A stretch of 5,636 nt of DNA from Solobacterium sp. (GCA_017543005.1 JAFWEA010000246.1:1-5636), one strand, 5' to 3'; numbered from the stretch's first letter, positions 1 through 5,586 are shown. Numbers and translations are program-made. Notes: generated by a model not told the origin, from the sequence alone.

Positions 1-1443
1 GCCGGTGACCATGGTGTCATTCGGATAATACCGTTCGTAATCGGCGGTGTCTTCCGGCCAGCCGAGGGTCGCAAACGGCCACAGGGCGCTGGAGAACCAG
101 GTATCCATGACATCTTCATCCTGGTTCCAGTTCTCCGGATCGGCCGGATCCTCTTCACTGACATACAGTTCCCCGGTCTCCTTGTGATACCAGGCCGGGA
201 TGCGGTGACCCCACCACAGCTGCCGGGAGATGCACCAGTCTTCGATGTTCTCAAGCCACTGCACGAAGGTCTTGTTGAAGCGTTCCGGATAGAATTCGAT
301 CCGCTGTTCCGGGTCACTCTGGTGAGCCAGGACATCCTCAGCCAGCGGCTTCATGCGCACGAACCACTGCTCGGACAGATACGGTTCCACCACGCAGTGG
401 GTCCGTTCGGAATGGCCGACAGAGTGGACGATATCTTCGATCTTGATCAGGTTGCCTTCGGCCCTGATCGCTTCGACCAGCTTGTCCCGGCAGGCAAACC
501 GGTCCATGCCCTCATAAATGCCGGCATTGGCATTCATGGTCGCATTGTCATTCATGCACGAGCGCATCGGCAGACCATGGCGTTCACCGATCAGGAAGTC
601 GTTGGGATCGTGGGCCGGGGTGCACTTCATGGCACCGGTACCGAATTCCATATCGACATAGGCATCGGCGATGATCGGGATTTCCTCATGGTTGGCCGGG
701 TTGACGGCATGCATGCCGATCAGGTGCTTGTAGCGCTCATCTTCCGGGTGGACGATGATGCATTCATCGGTAAACATGGTTTCCGGTCTGGTTGTGGCGA
801 TGATCAGGTCATCCCCTGTTTCCTTGACGCGGTAATTGAAATAGAACATCTGGCCCGGGTCGTCCTGATAGTAGACTTCCAGGTTGCTCAGGGCGGTTCT
901 GGCTTCCGGGTCCCAGTTGATGATGCGCTGGCCACGGTAGATCAGACCGTCATTGTACAGCTTGACGAAAACGTGGCGGACGGCCTTGACGAAGCCTTCA
1001 TCCATCGTGAAGCGCTCGCGGGTATAGTCCAGGCTGTTGCCCAGCTTCGCCCACTGCTGATGGATGATGCCGGCATATTCTTCTTTCCACTCGTAGGCCT
1101 TCTCGATGAATTCCTCACGGCCCAGGTCTCTTCTGGAAATGCCCTGCTCGGCACGGAGTCTGGCATCGACCTTGGCTTCGGTGGCGATACCGGCATGATC
1201 GGTGCCCGGCAGATAGAGCATGTCATATCCCTGCATGCGCTTGTAACGGGAAATGATATCCTGCAGCGTGTTGTCCCAGGCGTGGCCGATGTGCAGCATG
1301 CCGGTGACATTCGGCGGCGGAATAACAATGGTATACGGTTTCTTTGACAGATCCCCGGCGGTGAAGTAGCCCTTCTCCACCCAGCTGTCGTACTTGCCTT
1401 CCTCAACGGAAAGGTGATCATACTTCGGTGCCAGATTCTTCAT
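1..1443 (-). CDS. valS: Valyl-tRNA synthetase, N-terminal part (3' end outside window)
   Basis: Class Ia cytoplasmic aminoacyl-tRNA synthetase that attaches valine to tRNA-Val and edits mischarged threonine. The window holds 481 codons, a little over half of the roughly 870-880 usual for the family. Seen in the translation: the PPPNVTG segment and the class I signature HIGH at residues 51-54; TDHAGIAT near 81-88; the inserted CP1 editing domain from about 190 to 340, with TTRPETMF from 217 and GTGAMKCTPAHDPND from 268; then the return to the Rossmann fold with WCISRQLWWGHRIPAW from 403. The sequence is intact to the edge and stops before the KMSKS loop, which should lie beyond the window. The ATG at 1441-1443 is supported by AGGAGG at 1451-1456, 7 nt upstream. 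The gene has its own promoter and T-box leader. Family assignment is essentially certain; the missing part is only the window boundary. Confidence 0.98.
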   Translation of the reverse strand, partial: MKNLAPKYDHLSVEEGKYDSWVEKGYFTAGDLSKKPYTIVIPPPNVTGMLHIGHAWDNTLQDIISRYKRMQGYDMLYLPGTDHAGIATEAKVDARLRAEQGISRRDLGREEFIEKAYEWKEEYAGIIHQQWAKLGNSLDYTRERFTMDEGFVKAVRHVFVKLYNDGLIYRGQRIINWDPEARTALSNLEVYYQDDPGQMFYFNYRVKETGDDLIIATTRPETMFTDECIIVHPEDERYKHLIGMHAVNPANHEEIPIIADAYVDMEFGTGAMKCTPAHDPNDFLIGERHGLPMRSCMNDNATMNANAGIYEGMDRFACRDKLVEAIRAEGNLIKIEDIVHSVGHSERTHCVVEPYLSEQWFVRMKPLAEDVLAHQSDPEQRIEFYPERFNKTFVQWLENIEDWCISRQLWWGHRIPAWYHKETGELYVSEEDPADPENWNQDEDVMDTWFSSALWPFATLGWPEDTADYERYYPNDTMVTG

Positions 1444-1450
1444 ACTCTAT

Positions 1451-1456
1451 CCTCCT
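1451..1456 (-). promoter_or_regulatory. Ribosome binding site of valS
   Basis: AGGAGG on the minus strand, 7 nt before the ATG at 1441-1443. It lies just past the T-box terminator U-tract, so it is transcribed only when the riboswitch antiterminates. Confidence 0.9.
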
Positions 1457-1460
1457 GAAT

Positions 1461-1488
1461 AAAACAAAGCGCCCTGACGAAGGACGCT
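1461..1488 (-). terminator. Regulated terminator of the valS T-box
   Basis: On the minus strand AGCGTCC (1482-1488) pairs with GGGCGCT (1468-1474) over 7 bp, including one G-U pair. The loop is 7 nt and is followed by TTGTTTT (1461-1467). Its 5' arm shares CGTCC with the 3' side of the antiterminator, so the two structures exclude each other. This terminator should form when tRNA-Val is charged. Confidence 0.93.
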
Positions 1489-1660
1489 CAAATGACGTGG
1501 TACCACCTTACTTGCTTCTCAACTGCGTAACGGGCATATCCGGCTTTCCTTACTGTCGGTTCGGGAAAGCAGCTCCCAGAGGACTTCCGTACCGCGGGCC
1601 GTCCGCTTGCACCTGACCGGACTCTCTTGCGGCACCGTGGAGATACGTACTCGTTCTGTT
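1461..1660 (-). promoter_or_regulatory. T-box riboswitch controlling valS (GUC specifier)
   Basis: A tRNA-Val-sensing leader with its main parts visible. Stem I closes with CAGA (1655-1658) paired to TCTG (1577-1580). Its specifier loop has AGTA on one side and GGAAGTCC on the other, bounded by the helix CGTA/TACG. The specifier GTC lies at 1582-1584. The distal part has AGAGAG (1622-1627), a GTCCG/CGGAC helix (1618-1622 with 1601-1605) and a GGTGCAAG loop, as expected for the tRNA-elbow-binding T-loops. A further stem starts with GCTTTCC at 1564-1570 and closes with GGAAAGC. The T-box AAGGTGGTACCACG is at 1496-1509. The antiterminator pairs AAGG (1506-1509) with CCTT (1480-1483) and ACG (1496-1498) with CGT (1484-1486), leaving the bulge TGGTACC. 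Its UGGU matches an ACCA tRNA 3' end. Known of the family: uncharged tRNA stabilises the antiterminator and allows transcription of the synthetase gene. Confidence 0.96.
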
Positions 1661-1676
1661 CAAAGCCTGTAGATAG

Positions 1677-1706
1677 ATTATAAACAGAGCCGGTCTGTTT
1701 TTTCAA
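1677..1706 (-). promoter_or_regulatory. Promoter of the valS T-box transcript
   Basis: Minus-strand -35 TTGAAA (1701-1706) and a perfect -10 TATAAT (1677-1682), separated by 18 bp. Transcription should start near 1670, just upstream of the first T-box stem. This is a housekeeping sigma-A type promoter. The spacer contains a 7-bp inverted repeat, listed separately. Confidence 0.85.
1682..1700. repeat. Inverted repeat in the valS promoter spacer
   Basis: Perfect 7-bp arms, read on the minus strand as AAACAGA (1694-1700) and TCTGTTT (1682-1688), around a 5-nt centre. The repeat fills the gap between the -35 and -10 and touches the first base of the -10. On the plus strand the right arm continues into a run of six T, which makes it look like an intrinsic terminator for transcripts antisense to valS. 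On the minus strand the T-run is short, so it would be only a weak end for the small membrane-protein gene upstream. Operator or terminator cannot be decided from sequence alone. Confidence 0.6.
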
Positions 1707-1723
1707 TGTTCCGCATGAAAATT

Positions 1724-2029
1724 TTACAGTCCGGCCGGGGGATTTTTCTTTTCTGCCGTCAGGATCCAGCGGTCATTCATCATCCGGTTGACAATCCGGT
1801 CCGTCACAAAGATATCGGCCAATAGCAGGATCACCGCCATCAGCAGGTTGACATACGGATGGGTCTGCAGCACGGTCATCAGCAGGCTGAGCACCAGATA
1901 GGCAACGATGAAGATGCCGATATAGACGCCGGCACTGGTCAGGAAATACAGACGCTTCGTCTTTCTGAGCCAGACATCCTTCGCCGGCTTTGTTTTTTCC
2001 TTCTTCTCTTTTTCCTTCTTCTTTTTCAT
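1724..2029 (-). CDS. Small two-helix membrane protein with lysine-rich N-terminus
   Basis: I do not recognise this 101-residue protein. Residues 1-26 are very basic, with 12 Lys and 2 Arg, and begin with an almost uninterrupted Lys/Glu run. Two hydrophobic segments follow, about 28-54 and 58-76, joined by a very short QTHP turn, then a mixed polar tail ending in PPAGL. By the positive-inside rule both ends should face the cytoplasm, forming a helical hairpin. There is no signal peptide cleavage site and no catalytic motif. An in-frame TAA 9 nt upstream of the ATG fixes the longest ATG start. No good Shine-Dalgarno is present, only a weak GGTG close to the start. The gene is divergent from the SRAP gene and its own promoter is predicted at 2038-2067. 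The membrane-protein composition and clean ending before the valS promoter support a real gene. Function unknown. Confidence 0.75.
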   Translation of the reverse strand: MKKKKEKEKKEKTKPAKDVWLRKTKRLYFLTSAGVYIGIFIVAYLVLSLLMTVLQTHPYVNLLMAVILLLADIFVTDRIVNRMMNDRWILTAEKKNPPAGL

Positions 2030-2037
2030 GCACCGTT

Positions 2038-2067
2038 ATTTTATGTCATTTGGGCCGTCATGAACAA
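2038..2067 (-). promoter_or_regulatory. Predicted promoter of the small membrane-protein gene
   Basis: Minus-strand -35-like TTGTTC (2062-2067), an 18-bp spacer, and -10-like TAAAAT (2038-2043). Only 8 nt separate the -10 from the ATG at 2027-2029, so the predicted 5' leader is about 2 nt or none. It overlaps the divergent SRAP promoter over 2050-2067. The match to consensus is moderate. Confidence 0.5.
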
Positions 2068-2078
2068 CATGTTACAAT
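2050..2078 (+). promoter_or_regulatory. Predicted promoter of the SRAP gene giving a leaderless mRNA
   Basis: TTGGGC (2050-2055), a 17-bp spacer and TACAAT (2073-2078). The usual start point, 7 nt beyond the -10, is 2085, the A of the ATG. The bases between are GAATTC, with no ribosome binding site, which agrees with leaderless translation. The -10 is good and the -35 matches only partly. Confidence 0.6.
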
Positions 2079-2084
2079 GAATTC

Positions 2085-2651
2085 ATGTGCGGACGTTACC
2101 AGTTTTTTGATGATGCAAATCCCGATATCGCTGCCCTGATCGAACAGCTGCGGGGTCACATGGACCCGGCTGAGTTTGCGCAGCTTTCTTTGTTTGAGGT
2201 CTTTCCGGGCCAGCGGGTACCGGCCTATGTCTATGACCGGCAGAACAGTTCCTTCCGCCTGGTGACAATGGACTGGGGCCTGCCGGGGCATAACGGCTCC
2301 CTGCTGATCAATGCCCGCAGTGAAACCGTGCGTGAGAAAAATCTGTTCCGGAACATGCAGATCTGCCTGATCCCGGCCTGCGGGTATTACGAATGGGCCA
2401 AAGAACCGCGGCAGAAGTATTACTTCAGCATCCCGGAACCGCCGGTCTGGCTCTGCGGGCTTTATACAAAGACCGTCGAGGGACTGCGCTTTGTCATCGT
2501 CACTGAGCCGGCCACCATGCCGCAGGCCATGATCCACGACCGTCAGCCGGTATTGCTGCCGAAAGAAAAGGCGGCAGAAGCCTGCCGCCGCAATGATATT
2601 GATCTGGCAAGATCCGCAAGCATCACCCTGCGGACCATGCGGGCTGTTTAG
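2085..2651 (+). CDS. SRAP-domain abasic-site protein (YedK/HMCES family)
   Basis: The family recognises abasic sites in single-stranded DNA and traps them as a stable thiazolidine DNA-protein crosslink through the N-terminal cysteine, shielding them from strand breakage. Seen here in 188 residues: MCGRY at the very start, so Cys2 becomes the N-terminus once Met is removed; MDWGL at 62-66; NARSET at 76-81 with the conserved Asn76; CGYYEW at 99-104 with Glu103; and IHDRQPVLL at 150-158 with His151. These are the residues expected in the active site. It is slightly shorter than the usual 200-230 residues but complete. The start is certain because Cys2 must be exposed. No Shine-Dalgarno precedes it, and the promoter lies only 6 nt away. 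Its stop overlaps the ruvB stop by 4 bp on the opposite strand. A hairpin encoded at 2570-2589 appears to serve as the terminator of ruvB. Close to certain for family; in vivo role inferred from homologues. Confidence 0.96.
   Translation: MCGRYQFFDDANPDIAALIEQLRGHMDPAEFAQLSLFEVFPGQRVPAYVYDRQNSSFRLVTMDWGLPGHNGSLLINARSETVREKNLFRNMQICLIPACGYYEWAKEPRQKYYFSIPEPPVWLCGLYTKTVEGLRFVIVTEPATMPQAMIHDRQPVLLPKEKAAEACRRNDIDLARSASITLRTMRAV
2561..2589 (-). terminator. Intrinsic terminator of the obgE-ruvAB unit, inside the SRAP gene
   Basis: On the minus strand GGCGGCAG (2582-2589) pairs perfectly with CTGCCGCC (2570-2577) around a GCTT tetraloop, followed by TTTTCTTTC (2561-2569). The hairpin begins 58 nt past the ruvB stop. 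Read on the plus strand the hairpin is followed by GCAATG, with no T-run, so it should stop ruvB transcripts without stopping SRAP transcripts. Confidence 0.8.
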
Positions 2652-3655
2652 AACAGCGTGTTGTTGCGGATGATGCCCAGATGTTCGTAGGCCTTCTCCG
2701 TTACAACCCGGCCCCGGGTGGTACGGTTGACGAAGCCGATCTGGATCAGATACGGTTCATAGACATCTTCCAGCGTGGTCGTTTCCTCACTGATGGAATT
2801 GGCCAGCGCATCCAGGCCGACCGGACCGCCCTTGAAGCGGTCAATGATGCCGCGCAGATAACGGATATCCACTTCATCAAGTCCCAGGGAATCGACGTGC
2901 AGACGATCGAGTGACTCCTGGGCGATTTCTTTTGAGATCACCCCGTTATTGAGTACCTGGGCAAAGTCACGGATCCGCCGCAGCAGCCGGTTGGCAATCC
3001 GGGGCGTGCCGCGCGATCTTCTGGCAATCTCCATGACGGCATCTTCGTCAATGGTGACACCCAGCACCCGTGAGGTCCGCCGGACAATCGAGGCCAGCTG
3101 TTCATTGGTGTAGTATTCCAGTTTGGAAACAATGCCGAACCGGTCCCGCAGCGGGGCGGAAAGATCACCGGCCCGGGTGGTTGCGCCGACCAGGGTGAAC
3201 GGCGGCAGTTCGAGCCGCACACTGCGGGCCCCTGCCTCCTTGCCGACCATGACGTCGATGACAAAGTCTTCCATGGCCGGATAGAGCACTTCTTCCACGA
3301 CCTTGGGCAGGCGGTGGATTTCATCGATAAACAGGACATCACCCGGCTCCAGCACGGACAGAATGGCGGCGAGATCACCGCTTTTTTCTATACTCGGACC
3401 TGAAGCAATGCGGATGCGGGAATGCATCTCATGCGCAAGAATATACGCCAGAGTCGTCTTGCCGAGGCCCGGCGGCCCGTACAGCAGCACATGATCCAGA
3501 GACTCATTGCGCTGCAGCGCGGCCTGAATGAAGATCTTCAGATTCTCCTTCAGACCGTCCTGACCGACATACTCACTCAGTGACTGCGGCCGCAGGGTTT
3601 CATCTTCATCTGCCGGTCCGGCTTCCGCGGACATCAGACGCTGATCCATTTCCAT
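2648..3655 (-). CDS. ruvB: Holliday junction branch-migration ATPase RuvB
   Basis: Hexameric AAA+ motor that, with RuvA, drives branch migration of Holliday junctions during recombinational repair. Its 335 residues match the family's usual length. Seen: LRPQSLSEYVGQ at 21-32; Walker A GPPGLGKTT at 60-68; the SGPSIEKSGDLAAIL segment from 85; Walker B LFIDEIHR at 108-115; VEEVLYPAMEDF; the sensor and arginine-finger stretch GATTRAGDLSAPLRDRFG; RGTPRIANRLLRR; and the C-terminal winged helix with GGPVGL, EDVYEPYLIQ and RTTRGRV. The first ATG is preferred over the one two codons later because GGAGG (3663-3667) lies 7 nt upstream. That ribosome binding site is formed by the last Gly codons of ruvA, and the ruvA stop falls in the spacer, so translation is probably coupled. 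The first 19 residues are acidic and poorly conserved, as is common. The TAA stop overlaps the convergent SRAP stop. Confidence 0.98.
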   Translation of the reverse strand: MEMDQRLMSAEAGPADEDETLRPQSLSEYVGQDGLKENLKIFIQAALQRNESLDHVLLYGPPGLGKTTLAYILAHEMHSRIRIASGPSIEKSGDLAAILSVLEPGDVLFIDEIHRLPKVVEEVLYPAMEDFVIDVMVGKEAGARSVRLELPPFTLVGATTRAGDLSAPLRDRFGIVSKLEYYTNEQLASIVRRTSRVLGVTIDEDAVMEIARRSRGTPRIANRLLRRIRDFAQVLNNGVISKEIAQESLDRLHVDSLGLDEVDIRYLRGIIDRFKGGPVGLDALANSISEETTTLEDVYEPYLIQIGFVNRTTRGRVVTEKAYEHLGIIRNNTLF

Positions 3656-3658
3656 AGT

Positions 3659-4240
3659 TTAACCTCCCATTTTGGCTTTCATGAGGGCCTGCAGGCCGAT
3701 CTTCAGATATTCCTCTGTTTTCAGGCCTGCCTGCTCATTCATTATTTTCGCAGCCAGATTGATATCTCCCTGCTTGTAGCCGAGATTTTTCAGGGCGTCG
3801 CACGCTTCGGCAATTTCCGTGGCATACTTCTGGTCTTCCGGTGCCGACTGCACCAGTTTGCCCTTCAGATCGAGAATGATCTGACTGGCGGTCTTGGCCC
3901 CGATGCCGGGAATGCTTTTGAGGGTGGCGACATTGCCCTGTTCAATGGAGGCAATCAGATTGCGGTAGTTGGTCCGGCTCAGCATGTTCATGGCCGTCCG
4001 GGGGCCCAGGCCCTTGACCGAGATCAGGCGCAGGAAAAACTCTTCTTCCTCCTGGCTTTCAAAGCCATAGAGACCGACATCGTTCTCGCTGACATGCATG
4101 AACGTATAGACACTGATGTTCTGGTTCAGCCGGACAGCATCGGTATGGGGATAGCTGATCCGCCAGCCCATGCCGTTGTTTTCGACAATCACCCAGTCTG
4201 CCCCGTAGGCAGCCACGATTCCGCGGATAAATGCGATCAT
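3659..4240 (-). CDS. ruvA: Holliday junction-binding protein RuvA
   Basis: Tetrameric protein that holds the Holliday junction in a planar form and loads RuvB. Its 193 residues are normal for the family. Domain I, an OB fold, spans about 1-65 (start MIAFIRGIV; NGMGWRI; VYTFMHVSEND; LYGF). Domain II has two helix-hairpin-helix motifs, VKGLGPRTAMNML near 74-86 and IPGIGAKTASQIILDLKGKL near 109-128. A linker with SAPEDQ leads to domain III, about 140-193 (DALKNLGYKQGDI), which contacts RuvB in homologues. The ATG follows AGGAG (4250-4254) with a somewhat long 9-nt gap, and begins 15 nt after the obgE stop. The gene ends with ATG GGA GGT TAA, whose GGAGG is the ribosome binding site for ruvB 3 nt beyond the stop. 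No ruvC is present here, as is usual in Bacillota. Confidence 0.98.
   Translation of the reverse strand: MIAFIRGIVAAYGADWVIVENNGMGWRISYPHTDAVRLNQNISVYTFMHVSENDVGLYGFESQEEEEFFLRLISVKGLGPRTAMNMLSRTNYRNLIASIEQGNVATLKSIPGIGAKTASQIILDLKGKLVQSAPEDQKYATEIAEACDALKNLGYKQGDINLAAKIMNEQAGLKTEEYLKIGLQALMKAKMGG
3663..3667 (-). promoter_or_regulatory. ruvB ribosome binding site encoded within the ruvA end
   Basis: GGAGG formed by the last two glycine codons of ruvA, 7 nt before the ruvB ATG. The ruvA TAA (3659-3661) sits in the spacer. Ribosomes ending ruvA would be placed on the ruvB start, which suits the joint RuvAB complex. Confidence 0.85.
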
Positions 4241-4255
4241 ATCCTGATTCTCCTG

Positions 4256-5527
4256 TTATTCCGTAAAGTCCATGATATAGGTCCCGACAATGACCTGGTC
4301 ACCATCCTGGCACCCGGCTTCGCGCAGGGCCCGGTCGATGCCCATCTTTTCCATGGTCAGGGCAAACTGATAGGTATCTTCTTCCTTGTCGAAGTCGGTC
4401 TGTTCCGCCAGTCGGTCCACCCGGTCGCTTTCCACCTTCCAGCGGTGGTTGCCCAGATTGACAATCGTAAACGGCGCCCGTTTCGGCTCGTACCGGTAAA
4501 CAACGGTTTCCTCTTCCGGCAGAAGTTCCTTCTCTGCTTCCCTGGCCTTTTCGATTTCTGCCATGGCCGCGTAGAGGATTTCATCAATGCCTTCATGATG
4601 CAGCGTGCTGGCCGGATAGATCTTCAGTTCGGGATGTTTCTTCTGGAATTCCTCAAGATACATCTCCCCGATCTCATCATCCATCTTGTTGGCGACGACG
4701 ATCTGCGGCCGAGCCGCCAGTTCTTCGTCATAGGTTCGCAGTTCGGCGTTGATGGCATTGTAGGCTTCTTCCGGATCCCGCTCTTCCCCGCTCATGTCGA
4801 TGATGTGGATCAGCACCCGGCAGCGGCGGATATGCCGCAGGAATTCAAAGCCCATGCCCCGGCCTTCCCCGGCCCCTTCGATCAGGCCCGGCATGTCAGC
4901 CAGCACAAAGCTTCTTTCATCCGGCAGCGTCACCACCCCGAGATTCGGTTCCCTGGTCGTAAAGGGATAGGCAGCGATCTCCGGCCGGGCATTGGATACC
5001 ACCGAAAGGAAGGTGGACTTGCCGACTGACGGGAACCCGATCAGACCGGCATCCGCCAGCAGCCGCAGTTCGATCTGCAGTTCGTATGCTTCCCCGATTT
5101 CACCCGGCTGGGCATACTCCGGGGCACTGTTCCGGCTGGTCGCAAAATGCACATTGCCGAGGCCGCCCTTGCCGCCCCGGGCAATCAGCGCCACCTGGTG
5201 GGGTCTGGTCAGGTCGGCCATCAGGTCACCGTTGGCCGCATTGCGGATCATCGTGCCCAGCGGCACCTTGATGATGACATCCTCGCCATCCTTGCCATGC
5301 ATCTTCTTCGTCATCCCGTCGCCGCCGTCTTCGGCCTTGACGGAACGGGTAAAACGCAGCTTGGACAGTGTCGTCTCGTTGGTGTCCACCTCGAAATAGA
5401 CATTGCCGCCGCGTCCGCCGTCCCCGCCGAAGGGACCGCCGTTGGGATAGTATTTCTCATGTCGGAAAGCGACAGAACCCTTGCCGCCGTTGCCGGCCCT
5501 GACTTTGATTTTGATAAAATCGATCAT
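4256..5527 (-). CDS. obgE: Obg/CgtA family ribosome-associated GTPase
   Basis: Essential GTPase associated with the large ribosomal subunit; in homologues it acts in 50S maturation and stress responses. From the chosen start it has 423 residues. Domains seen: the glycine-rich Obg fold, 1-158, with repeated GG pairs (GNGGKGSVAFRHEKY; GGDGGRGGNV; RGGKGGLGN); the GTPase domain from about 159 with G1 GFPSVGKST (164-172), switch I YPFTT (187-191), G3 DMPGLIEGAGEG (211-222) and G4 NKMD (280-283); and a C-terminal OCT domain from about 343 (YRYEP, WKVESDRVDRLAEQTDF, MGIDRALREAGCQDGDQVIVG). A longer reading from an ATG at 5531-5533 is possible, but that ATG is 1 nt from the AAAGGAGG site. The ATG at 5525-5527 has an ideal 7-nt gap and gives the family-like start MIDFIKIKV. 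Variations from my recollection of the consensus: GGPFGGDGG instead of GGPDGGDGG, and PAST at the G5 position. A terminator precedes the gene. Confidence 0.97.
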   Translation of the reverse strand: MIDFIKIKVRAGNGGKGSVAFRHEKYYPNGGPFGGDGGRGGNVYFEVDTNETTLSKLRFTRSVKAEDGGDGMTKKMHGKDGEDVIIKVPLGTMIRNAANGDLMADLTRPHQVALIARGGKGGLGNVHFATSRNSAPEYAQPGEIGEAYELQIELRLLADAGLIGFPSVGKSTFLSVVSNARPEIAAYPFTTREPNLGVVTLPDERSFVLADMPGLIEGAGEGRGMGFEFLRHIRRCRVLIHIIDMSGEERDPEEAYNAINAELRTYDEELAARPQIVVANKMDDEIGEMYLEEFQKKHPELKIYPASTLHHEGIDEILYAAMAEIEKAREAEKELLPEEETVVYRYEPKRAPFTIVNLGNHRWKVESDRVDRLAEQTDFDKEEDTYQFALTMEKMGIDRALREAGCQDGDQVIVGTYIMDFTE

Positions 5528-5534
5528 CTGCATT

Positions 5535-5542
5535 CCTCCTTT
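5535..5542 (-). promoter_or_regulatory. Ribosome binding site that fixes the obgE start
   Basis: AAAGGAGG on the minus strand. It lies 7 nt before the ATG at 5525-5527 but only 1 nt before the upstream in-frame ATG at 5531-5533, so the downstream ATG is preferred. It begins 3 nt after the terminator U-tract. Confidence 0.85.
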
Positions 5543-5545
5543 GTG

Positions 5546-5573
5546 AAAAAAGCTCCTGAATCACATCAGGAGC
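5546..5573 (-). terminator. Intrinsic terminator between rpmA and obgE
   Basis: On the minus strand GCTCCTGA (5566-5573) pairs perfectly with TCAGGAGC (5552-5559) around a 6-nt loop, followed by TTTTTT (5546-5551). It starts 13 nt after the rpmA stop and ends 18 nt before the obgE ATG. It could end the ribosomal-protein transcript fully, or act as a partial stop that lowers obgE-ruvAB expression. Confidence 0.88.
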
Positions 5574-5586
5574 GAAGGTTCCGGAG

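Noticed and set aside
184..1347. A 387-codon open frame on the plus strand opposite valS.
   Set aside because: It is exactly in register with the valS codons, so its stops would need sense TTA, CTA or TCA codons, which valS avoids here. No family is recognisable in its translation, and valS is certain on the other strand.
1428..1706. Short open frames on both strands across the valS leader (1428-1616 plus, 1488-1706 minus).
   Set aside because: The region is explained by the promoter and the paired T-box structure. The translations look random and the frames cut across conserved RNA elements.
2062..2073. Possible LexA/SOS box before the SRAP gene (GAAC followed by GTT).
   Set aside because: The half-sites are 5 bases apart instead of the 4 expected for the Bacillota box, and the second half is not GTTC. 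It also does not extend to the flanking C and G.
2077..2086. Palindrome ATGAATTCAT over the SRAP start.
   Set aside because: It is only 10 bp and contains a common restriction-type hexamer; the size is within chance and it does not extend further.
2706..2721. GC-rich palindrome (CCCGG with CCGGG) just after the SRAP stop as its terminator.
   Set aside because: The loop would be only about 2 nt and no T-run follows. The bases also encode conserved RuvB residues on the other strand.
4094..5029. A 311-codon open frame on the plus strand opposite ruvA and obgE.
   Set aside because: It is also in codon register with both genes, which share a frame, and is open for the same codon-bias reason. It crosses two real genes and shows no protein-family features.
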